DNA of 21,948 nt from Apostichopus californicus (taxonomy: Eukaryota > Echinodermata > Holothuroidea > Aspidochirotida > Stichopodidae), in NCBI GenBank assembly GCA_020650975.1, contig JAIPMN010001952.1, forward strand, positions 1-21,948. Direction: 5' to 3'. The notes beneath the pieces were generated by a model. It was not told the DNA's origin and searched no databases. It was given only the letters and a program-made list of their open reading frames with translations. Shown piece after piece: positions 1-10,300 of this stretch; positions within the stretch are counted from its first letter, which is position 1; each line of letters begins with the position of its first letter. The position numbers were made by a program, and so were the translations under genes.

Positions 1-760
1 AAACTTGACCGACAAAAGAACAATTCTCAGTACACACGCTAACGGCACCCTGACGTTTTACATGACCATATCAGGCTAATTATACTGCAATTATTGTCTG
101 TTCCTGTGAGGCTTTGATACTATGATCACAAACTGTCTGTGCATGCCGTGATGGAAGAGATAGCTTCTTTCGACTTCATTAAAAACTATTTAAAAAACAT
201 GTATTTACAAGTTCATGTCTTAATAAGACCCGCGTTTAGAGTATCTTGGTGAGCCCATGCAGTGATAGCATGTTTATATAATTCTAATATGTAAAAATTT
301 CGAGGAATTTCGCAAGTACCGCTGTGGCTTATAACAAGTGAATCCACACCCAATGCTCAGTTTAGAAACTTCCATTTCAAGTTGGTTTAGTCATGAGCGG
401 AATTCCTACTGTTCAGTCGTTTTCGTCATGCTCAGCACAAAAAGCAAGTTGCTTTGAACTTAACTCGATTGTATACTAATAAACTTACTTATCAATCATT
501 CAGGGAGGGACACATGGGGTGGAACGGTTGGGCCCGGGCCTTTTCAAAAAGTGAAAAACAATGATTTACCCGCCAGCCTATCATTATCTGAAACGGGTCA
601 AAGATTTAATAATATGGCATGACCCTGAGCTAGTGTAAGCTGATACACCAACCACCACCACTCCACCTCCCCTTTCCCTCGAAAAATAGAATTTTAAATG
701 CCAAAATGGTTCATTCTCATGCATATTTTTGTGTGAATGTTGGACTCGGGAGGAGAGGAT

Positions 761-777
761 GGGGAGGGTGGGATGGG
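761..777 (+). other. Tight-loop G-quadruplex motif
   Basis: Four G runs (4, 3, 3, 3) separated by loops of 1, 1 and 2 bases within GGGGAGGGTGGGATGGG. Short loops are known to favour stable quadruplexes. It lies on the strand opposite to inhibitor transcription. Confidence 0.6.
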
Positions 778-1640
778 ATGAATAGTAGGGGTATGTGAGT
801 AGCGGTCATTACTAACGAAGTCAGGGTTGCATGTCACTAAAAATAAGGTAGTCATATATCAGATCATGATGACGATGAAATCCAAGTCTGCAATTCACCT
901 TTAGTTTTTCTTCCATTTTTTCCCCATCTTCTTTTTAAAATTCTGTCTTTGACCATTTCCTCAATTGTGCAGATCTGATCGTCCCATTTGTTACCCAAAA
1001 TTTCCTGCTTATAAAAAGCTTTACCATTAACTGACGCACGCCATAGTTACTCATTTGAAGAAACAGAGCCTTCAACTTTTACTTTTGGTTAAATCCAGTA
1101 TACATCAACAAAAGAACAGCATAAAGTCAAAGATGTGATAAGCTCCATTAAATTTATTCATGCATTACAAAGTGTGGATATTAACATCTAACATTTAGAC
1201 ATACATTATTTTGATATACTTCAATGACTTTTATGCTTATTTTATGCAAAATACATGTCTTCAGGTATTTAGTATCTGACTATTTATTACCTCTTTGCAT
1301 ATCATGAAAATTTCAGAAAAATATTCTTTCACAAATCCTAAGAGGTTTGTCATCCCGCTTCAAGAGATAATGCATGTTGACGTGAAACGTGATATGCTTT
1401 TGATGTCTACGTAATGAACTTGGTGTAGTTTTTTGCGCAAGTTCAAAACCCATTATATATTTCTCAAGGAGACTTTCGTCTCTTCATCCTCTCCATCTCT
1501 TAATCCTCTCATTAATCACAAAGAACTTCTCATACTAATACATTCATTGTTTATCATTACTTCCCATTTTGTCTTTGACTAACCTCCTTCATCTTTAGGA
1601 TGCACATAAGAAATTACAAAAAATCACAAATTTCAATATT

Positions 1641-1892
1641 GTGTGGGGGTGGGGGGTGGAGGGTGGATGTAGGGGGGACTGGAAAGTGACGCAAAATGAT
1701 TCAGCCGTTGAGCACCGAGATGGATTCGAAAAACATCTAGAGTTTGTGGTTCAGTTACAATTTTTCATTCTCACGATAGTAAACACTAAACGGTTGTTTA
1801 CCCCATTTCAGATTTTATGCTTCAATTCCACTTTCCTTACTCCACACACCCTCTCCTGCCTGCTCCCCCACCTCCCCCCCCCCATCCCCACC
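1641..1892. repeat. Imperfect G-rich/C-rich inverted pair
   Basis: A G-rich patch at 1641-1677 and a C-rich patch at about 1852-1892 are partly complementary and enclose about 175 bp. The C-rich arm gives a canonical quadruplex pattern on the minus strand at about 1865-1889. The arms are low-complexity, so this may be two simple-sequence tracts rather than a mobile element. Confidence 0.4.
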
Positions 1893-4800
1893 AACTCTCC
1901 AGCTTGAACAAAACACTGAAGAACAGACAGCCTTGTTACTGGGTAGGCTAATCTTCAGACAATCGTTTTAGGTAAAACTTCACAAGATAAAGGGAAATGC
2001 CACCTCTAATAGGTTCAATGGAGAATGTAAAGTGTTCCAATACCAATAACCATACTCTACTATAACTTTGTATGAATTTTAATAAAAAAAAACCTATGCA
2101 AAAGATTTAATTAATTAAGAAGGAGTATTTTAAGTTCACTTTTCAAAGGCTAAATAACATGCATAGATATTCCTGGTAAGTCACGACACTTACACTAAAC
2201 CACAGAGGCATTGCTTAACTGGCCATTACAATCAAAAGCAACCTGACAAATTAACGAGAAAAAAGTACATTAAAACAATCTAACGATCAAAGCCATTGTT
2301 GTGAGCTTGGTTGACACTGTCACAGTTTGGACATGGACAAAGTCTTCTTGTTGTAGTAAAATAAGTTTGTTGGATTTGCTAAAGGAAATTTATCACAGCT
2401 GATAGTAACTTTAACATTTTCTGACATTCTCCTTCACAAAGAGATAAGACTGTACCTTGAATCTTTCTATTCCAATGATTTCTTCAAATGAAACAGAGCA
2501 AAACGTTTGAAAAGCAATTCAAGCTATTTCACTCTTTTAAAATAAAACGCTGTAGTGTTCAACACCTTATATAAATAAATTATGAGTTTACTTCAAAAAT
2601 ATCTTTTCTTCGCAACTACTATGAAAATAAATTTTTTCTGCAAATGTTTTAGAATGCGATTGTCGAGTCACTTATTAATACTATAGTAAACGACAACACA
2701 AAAAACTAAACAAATAAAATGGGCTTTACAGTAAACCATGGTATGAAACAGGTTGCTGACCAAAATGAAAAAAAAAAAATTAACTAAAAATGTCAAATCT
2801 TTGTCTCAGTGAGATGTTTGTTGTCCTCCATATGCAAGTAAAACATCTTTACAGTGAATAGTGAAAAGTAATAAAATAAATATATTTCGGTAAAATACTT
2901 GGTGTCAACATCGTGGAAAACCAAAACACAAACATGGAATGAAAATCTAGAAAAGATGCAAATAAAAGCAGTGAAAAATGAAAATTCTGAAAATTTCAGA
3001 ATTCAAAGCAATTTTGAACTCAGCACAGAGGAACAAAGAAATGAGAGGGGAAAAAAGTAAAAAGAAAAGAAAAAAGAAACAAAGTTTACGATGGTCTAAC
3101 TGAGTTGATGTCAATCTGGTTGATATTTCTGCTGTTTTATTTAATGTCTTCTTCTTTCCATTTTCTCACAGAAATATTAGTATTTCACTACTTATTATAT
3201 TTGTAATATCTTATAGTTTAATAAAATTTTGTAAGTTGGCAGCTTTGCAAAAATTAACACAAAACAGATACAGTGTTAACTAAATAGATATATTTCACTT
3301 TTATACTACTAAACTTGCGACTTTCTTAGACTTGAACGTTGCATCACATCTAGCCAGAAAAAGCTATGTTGTTTAAACTTTTGTTTGCTTTTAATTCTCT
3401 CTCAGCTCCTGACACTTCTCATCACTAACTCCCTCCTCGTCAGGAGATGGTATCTCGTTTCCCATGCAATCCGCGCACCAACAAGAACCTGTAAGGGACA
3501 AAAAAATCAAGAACTTTTGGTTAATATTTCTTTATTTGATGATATTTACTGTCAACTTTCTGTTAGCGATGCAATGCGGTCTAAGAAAAACCCGAGCTGG
3601 TAACGTGCTTGGAGCAGGTCTAAGACATGCGAGTACAATACAGACAGTTTTGCATGCCCAGCTTTCTCTGCCCACTGTCAGAGAGATCTCAATGTTTAAT
3701 TTAAGTTTTAAAACAATCCATACTAAACTAATTGATGGAATAATTTGGTCTCTATCTCACTACTTTTACAATGCCACGGAGCTTTTGCGGTTCTAAGATG
3801 TCACACGCTTTACATTCCAGGATACCATTTCAAAGATAGGAATTCCCCAAAGTTCTTTTTTACAGACAGCTACTTGCCAAATAAAAGTAATTCCCCCAGT
3901 CACGTTGTATAATAATACCCACTCTTTGCTACGGCTAATTGCATTAAAACTTCAGCATAGTTCTGCCGTACTCGGAAGTACAGTTTCCCACCAAATGGTT
4001 CTCACAAGTTCTATTTCACACACGTAGTTTGTCAAATGCTCCAACAAGTTATTTTGGGGAAGCAAGGGATTCTGCACAATAGCTTTATTCATACCTTTTC
4101 TGATACCGATTCTAGGATTACTATCCAAATACTCAATTACCTGGTAATTCCCATCCCCATTATATGCTACTGTACTGTTTGTGGTTGGACTGGTCCCCGT
4201 AGTGTACTGAACTGTACTTTTGCGTTGAAATGAAAGACACGTAAACAACATTGAATTTTCGTATTTTATTTTCTTTTTAATCAAATCTTTAAATAAGTTG
4301 CTGCAAAAGGAAAAACAGAGATGGGAAAGTCGTGCTAAATCGCAAATACATTTGTAGGCTCTAGGCTAGTGTCCATAGGTTCATGTTAGTGTTGATAGTA
4401 CAGTTAACACTGGAAGTACAGTTCCGCAAAAATGTCTGGTAATACCGGTATTCGTCAGCGGGTATACCGGTATCTGTTTTGGCTAATACCGACGCTCTAC
4501 TCCACATAATAAACGCTACATTTTCCCCAGACAAAACAGATTCAATCCATTTACCATTGAAAAGTTTGTTGATAAACTCTATGAAAATTTACCATCTTGT
4601 CCAATGAACTGATAGTAATCCTCAACAGATAAAGATAATAAAGGCTATACAGCATAGCCCAGATTCTTATATGCAAAGCAGACTAGGTCCAATACACCAG
4701 CTTTGAAAGTGTGGTAGGTCTACTCTTATATTTAAGTGTTGAATCACAAGTTCAGTGTTAATGCTGTAATTACGCATTATTAGGCATGTACTCAAGCCTT

Positions 4801-5730
4801 ATTTTTAGAGGCATACTATGGAAATCTGACAGACCATTAGTGTTTGCATACAAGCCTGTGTCATTTTAACTTGATGAAGGAAACTTTAATTGGTTCATTT
4901 TTTTTTGGTGGAAGTGCTGTTAAAGTCCATGTGGCAAAGTATACCCATCAACCTATTATGTGATTGTACTGGGAACCTGTCAAAACAGACAGAGATAATT
5001 TAAGCGGTCATGATAGGCATAGGTTTTGTGCATGGTTATAATGGGATGCTTTGAAGGGTCACTTTGTTGGTTCTAGATACAGTAGACTCAAGAGTGAAAC
5101 AGCTGTATGAAAATAATTAAAAAGACAAGAAGAAATACAGACACAATTACGGCTATTGGACTGGCATTAAATTAGTGAAGTACTAAAGCCACCAATTTTC
5201 TAAATAAAAAAACCCTGATAAATTAATATAAAGCATTTTCTTTTGTGCATAATCCCACAAAGTTTATGCTATTAATTCCATTTCCCTGGTGCAATTTTTC
5301 ATAGACAATATTAAAGAAACTGAGTTTCCAGCCTGGGTGAGTAGTGTACCACTGGATTTGTGGAAATGGCAATGTAGCACAAAATCAAACAATATTTTTA
5401 AGGTATGGTTTGATACTACCAGAGGTCAAAACATTACTGGTCTGTGATTTCAAATTTACATTTCATCATGAAGCAATGAATGGTTGAAAGGAAGAGGTCC
5501 AACAGTGTGAAATATGTTTGATATATGTTGGTATTTGTGAAAAAAATTTGTATGCAAATATCTGAGTGTCTATCATTAATTCACGACACATCTTTTGAAC
5601 AGAACTTTCAATGGCGTGATCCTGGTTAAGCCCAACAAGGCATATTATTCCACTAAGCCACAGGTTTAACAAATGTAAATACAAAGCACATCTTTGGTTA
5701 AAGGCATTAGGGAATTCTTTAAATATTCAG

Positions 5731-5886
5731 GACGATATCTGCTAATTGCAATAAATTCATATTTTATTCTCAGATATCAAGAGGGCATCTCCGGATTATT
5801 AATTTCAGGACGATATCTGCTAATTGCAATAAATTCATATTTTATTCTCAGATATCAAGAGCGCATCTCCGGATTATTAATTTCAG
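5731..5886. repeat. 78-bp tandem duplication (two copies)
   Basis: Copies at 5731-5808 and 5809-5886 match along their whole length except for one base (GAGGGC versus GAGCGC). Each copy has an internal inverted repeat, GATATCTG..CAGATATC. The period is a multiple of three, so a reading frame stays open through both copies as a 26-residue repeat. I see no other sign that it is coding. Confidence 0.9.
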
Positions 5887-6035
5887 GGAATAATTTATAT
5901 ACAGTATTGCATGATGAATATGCTGTGCCAAATTGCTACATACGGTAAGTGCAAAGATGTATGGTACTTTTGTACAAGAGAACTGTAGTGCAGTATATAT
6001 TTTATAACTGACAGAAATTCAAAGGCTTCAAGACT

Positions 6036-6240
6036 GCTGTACTAGATTTTGAATGCTCAACTATGCCCTAATACCTCCCCAAAGATTTGATTGGTGTCTC
6101 TATTAACAGTTTCCCTCCTATGAGAGTACACCCAAGCCTGCTACTAGTTTTTGAATGCTCAACTATGCCCTAATACCTCCCCAAAGATTTGATGGTGTCT
6201 CCATTAACAGTTTCCCTCCTATGAGAGTACACCCAAGCCT
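6036..6240. repeat. Tandem duplication of about 102 bp (two copies)
   Basis: A unit running from CTAG through TTTTGAATGCTCAACTATGC to ACACCCAAGCCT occurs twice, at about 6036-6139 and 6140-6240. The copies differ by a few substitutions and short indels, for example GATTGGTG versus GATGGTG. Confidence 0.85.
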
Positions 6241-6320
6241 CCATCTACCTACCGTGTTGCTATGATAATAATTTATTGGTTACCTTGGACTCCACTGTTA
6301 TGTGTGTGCATCATTTTGGC

Positions 6321-6987
6321 ATGCACATTTTAGTCCGTAACGCACATTTTAGTCTGTAGTGCACATTCTAGTCTGTAATGCACATTCTAGTCTGTAATGC
6401 ACATTTTAGTCTGTAGTGCACATTCTAGTCTGTAATGCACATTCTAGTCTGGAATGCACATTCTAGTCTGGAATGCACATTACAGTCTGTAATGCACGTG
6501 CTAGTCTGTACTGTAATACATTTAGTCTGTACTGTAATACATTTAGTCTGTAATGTACATTCTAGTCTGTACTGAAATACATTTAGTCTGTAATGCACAC
6601 TCTAGTCTGGAATGCACATTCTAGTCTGTACTGTAATACATTTAGTCTGTAATGTACATTCTAGTCTGGAATGCACATTTAGTCTGTAATGCACATTCTA
6701 GTCTGGAATGCATATTACAGTCTGTAATGCACATTCTAGTCTGTACTGTAATACATTTAGTCTGAAATGTACATTCTAGTCTGTACTGAAATACATTTAT
6801 TCTGTAATGTACATTCTAGTCTGTACTGCAATGCACATTTTAGTCTGTAATGCACATTTAGTCTGTAATGCACATTCTAGTCTGTACTGTAATGCACATT
6901 CTATTCTGTACTGTAATGCACATTCAAGTCTGTACTGTAATGTACATTTTAGTCTGTGATGCACATTCCATTCGGCAATGCACATAC
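6321..6987. repeat. Minisatellite of AGTCTGTAATGCACATTCT-type units
   Basis: Roughly 660 bp made of about 30 head-to-tail degenerate units. The basic unit is 19 bp (AGTCTGTAATGCACATTCT). Longer variants of 21 and 24 bp carry an inserted TACTG step, as in AGTCTGTACTGTAATACATT. Variants are interspersed, not in blocks. Units abut with no unique spacers, so this is not a CRISPR array. It lies in the intron or 3' flank about 210 bp past the thyroglobulin exon. Confidence 0.95.
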
Positions 6988-7196
6988 ATCTGCCTTCACA
7001 TTAAAACTACACAGTAAGATCAAGATTATCAAAAATGTCTAGATTCAGGACCATGTTAGAAAAATGAATTATTCACTTGGCAATGTCGAATATCCTTTAA
7101 TTATCTTTTAAGTGTAACATCCCCTGCCCCTGGAATACATTTTCTCTAAAACGACATCGAAGAGAAAGATGAATTCTGGTTTATTCGTTCCCCTAC

Positions 7197-7340
7197 CTGT
7201 AGAACCGTGGCACTGTTTGGGCAAGTAGAATCCTTTGTCGTCACACTGAGGGCGCTTTGCGCCAATTAGCGCCTGTTCTTCATACTTCATAAGGTCACTT
7301 TCACATGGCCCTGTGCCACCTGCTTCCACTTGGCAAGGCT
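7197..7340 (-). CDS. Inhibitor gene exon 5: first half of a thyroglobulin type-1 domain
   Basis: The 144-nt exon (phase 1-1) encodes residues 127-174. It begins EPCQVE and contains the diagnostic core KRPQCDDKGFYLPKQCHGST, matching the thyroglobulin type-1 pattern PQCD..G.Y...QCH.STG. The exon stops at the STG, exactly before the expected CWCV segment that completes the domain, so the intron interrupts the domain. The acceptor ends CTTTACAG and the donor is GTAGGG. The extra cysteine in TGPCESD lies in the long first loop. No matching second-half exon was found further left in the window. Confidence 0.9.
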
Positions 7341-10300
7341 CTGTAAAGATTGATAAACGAGAAGAACATCTTTGTCAGAGCATTTAACTTACCCTGATTG
7401 TCATCTAGATCATCAAGATGGGAGTTAAATTATAAACTCTTTTTAAATTTTTTTTTTTTTTTTTAATAACACATTTTACCTAAAAAATTAAAGAATTTAT
7501 CATAAAATGTTAGTAACTACTCCTCAAGACAACTTGCCACCACATCATTCTGATGACAAGGCCAGGTCAGGGTGGTTACAATCTCAAAGAATCGCGACAT
7601 TTACTTCATCCGACATAACGTATTAACTTTAGACAGATAAGCAACGGGACCTTTACAGGCACTGCGAGATACGACAAAGATGAATCCGGTGGCCTACGAT
7701 AGCCCAAGATGTCCGTAGAAGCTTTCAAATATCAAACTTTCAGACGACAAGCTTCCTAGCATTGGAAAATTTAAAATGTTATATGTTAGGATCCACTAAC
7801 CATCATATCATTTAATTAGCTACTGTAGACTGTCATCAGAATTGTCAGTTTTCATTTATCCTGTTATCTCCTTCCCTAGATGGTGAAAGGGATTAGAGAA
7901 AGCTCAGAGAGCAACAAAGTATGGTAAATCGCCCATGACACATGAAGTCTCTACAGTTAATGCACCCAAAATACCTGAAAATTCCTATCCAAAAATTAAA
8001 CCCTAGGTTTTTCCCTGTAACATTATCAAAGACTCTGACATTGTGCTCTGTGAACGGAATTCTTGCTCAATATACATGAATGACACCCAAGCGCAACATG
8101 TTACTGATAAATTATGTAAAAATTACCGGCCATAAAACTGACATACGAAAAGGTGTTTAACTTTCGATAACATCGGACTTTGAAATTAAAGACGCCCTCG
8201 GTTTCGGAAATTTTGTTTTACATTTTTTATAACATAAATATTTCAGTTTTGTTTCTTGAAATAAAAACGGCAAACCTGGCTTCTCTTTGCATTGCCCTTT
8301 GTAAGCCTCTTGGATCCACGGTTGGTTGCGCGTACACGTAACGAACCCCAACATGCAGGAGGTGGAGTATGTGACGTTGTCCGTGCCACATACGGGGTCA
8401 TACTCTCTGGTGCAAGCAATCTGGCACATGTTCTCTCTCACCTCTGTCAAAGGAATGAAAAACACAGAGAGATGTAACCGTACCATACCGCCAACTAACA
8501 TGTAACTTAGATACAGTTTTCAAAATGTCGTCAGTGATAAGGTCTGCGATTGATTTTATACTACTGGTAACTGCTTCGGTATATATAGATACTGTTACTA
8601 CTCCATGTACAAAGGTACAATAAGTAACACCAGCCACTATGATGGATCAGTCGTCTAAAACATCGATTTTATCCTACAGACAAAAAATAATTTCTATACT
8701 GGTCTAGATAATCACATTTTAAAAGTAATTTTTCCTAAGCTGGGCGACGAGGACGAGTAAGAAATCATACATATTCGCATATGGTTAAGCCCTTCTCAGG
8801 TCAGGGAGCAGATAGTAGCATTTCCCTGGTTGAACAGTAGTGACTAAATATTGTTGTAAATAAAACTGCTGTGATGACACAAATGGGGTTAGGTTTGCCT
8901 TTTGTTTTCTACCCAGGCACCGTGGATAATTTGAAGTGCTGTGATCAAATCATGATAGGATTTGAATATTTAGCACTGAAAATGAACAAATAAATGAAAA
9001 CCAATCTTCCCATTTCCCCCCACATTTTCTTTTAAATTATAGGTTATTTTGGACAGAACTGTGTCACATCAAATGTCCTATCAAATATCGAAATGCAAAC
9101 ACATCTCATGTTTGATGTCTAACAGAAAATGAAAATTTGGTACATAAATCCTTGAGTTTTTGCAATGTCCTTCCCTCCTTTCATTGAAAGATTATACGAC
9201 ACTAAAAGGGGTAGTAAAGGTAGGTATATTAATGATTCAAAATGTTCAATTCTACTCTAATGGCTATTACAAAACCTCCTTTATAAAGTAACAACCAAAA
9301 TAAAAAATGTCACATTTCAGTAGAAATGAAAAGCAAAATATTGACATAAATGCTGAAAACACACAATATATATCTAGTACTTTGAACATTTTCAGTAGTG
9401 ACTTCCTATCAGGTTTATGCAAGCCCCCCCCCCCCCAAAAAAAAACCCACCTTGATATAGTTTCTCATCATCATAAGAAATCAAAGTCAATGACATGCAA
9501 ATTTAAAAAGAAGCTGGCTTGGTATCAAACCTTTTTTACAAGAAAAATTGCTCACTTTCATAATATTTTGAGATATTATAGAAACCAAAGAAGGCATAGA
9601 GGAAAGAACTTATAAGCAATAATTTAAATATGATCATATTTTAACACCAAAAAATAATGCCAAATACGTGGCACCATCAATTCACCAAAAAATATATTTA
9701 CATTTTTAACCTATTTTTCAAAACTAAAAATGGTTGTGACAACTCAATTTCTTAACTTAATCTTTTGCACGATCAAAGAATCATTGTTATAAAGTGACAA
9801 TGATAACTGTAGCCGTCACTGAATTAATTGTTCATGTAAATATTGCAATCCCCATTTTAAAAGCCAATTTTGACATTTCAACGGTGATTACTTCACTTTA
9901 AAAGCCTGCTGAATTTATGCATTTTGAAAGTTCAAGGAAAGAGAATGATTTTAAAAAAGGTCTTTGTGACAGGTTCAAGGTACATGTTTTGACCTAAAAC
10001 AAGAGCACTTTTTTTTCTTTTTTTTGTCACTGCTACAGTACTTTGTGGCCAAGTTTTTCCATATATACTGTCACTCAGTACAAAGATCAGACTAAACGAT
10101 TTCACAAAAACTGCCAAAAAATATCACTCATAGCCATGTGGCTTTTAAAATGTTTTAGAAGCATTCAAAAGCAAACTGTACTTCTATGTTAATTTTGGTA
10201 AACATTGGGTACTGTAAACGCGCTCACACGATGTGTTGTTTGTGTATTGTTATGAAGTGTGCGTCATGTAAAGTTGCAGTGCTACTGCGCGTGTGCGTGC

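Larger units (their letters stand above)
1..7196. other. Continuing intron or 3' flank of the inhibitor gene; no supported exon
   Basis: AT-rich DNA left of the thyroglobulin exon. It holds G- or C-rich patches (about 640-780 and 1641-1892), a pair of ATACCGGTAT palindromes (4442-4473), and the tandem-repeat cluster at 5.7-7.0 kb. The missing CWCV half-exon of the thyroglobulin domain would be expected here or further left, but no good match was found. The open frames at 3385-3796 (+) and 3952-4284 (-) resemble nothing I know. Confidence 0.5.

Noticed and set aside
4680-4710. Missing thyroglobulin half-exon (minus strand reads SWCI near 4694)
   Set aside because: The first Cys of CWCV is absent, and no acceptor in the needed phase precedes it.
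6321-6987. CRISPR-like array or coding repeat in the minisatellite
   Set aside because: The units abut without unique spacers and vary in length, and the host is an animal. The 62-codon minus frame is a by-product of the repeat.
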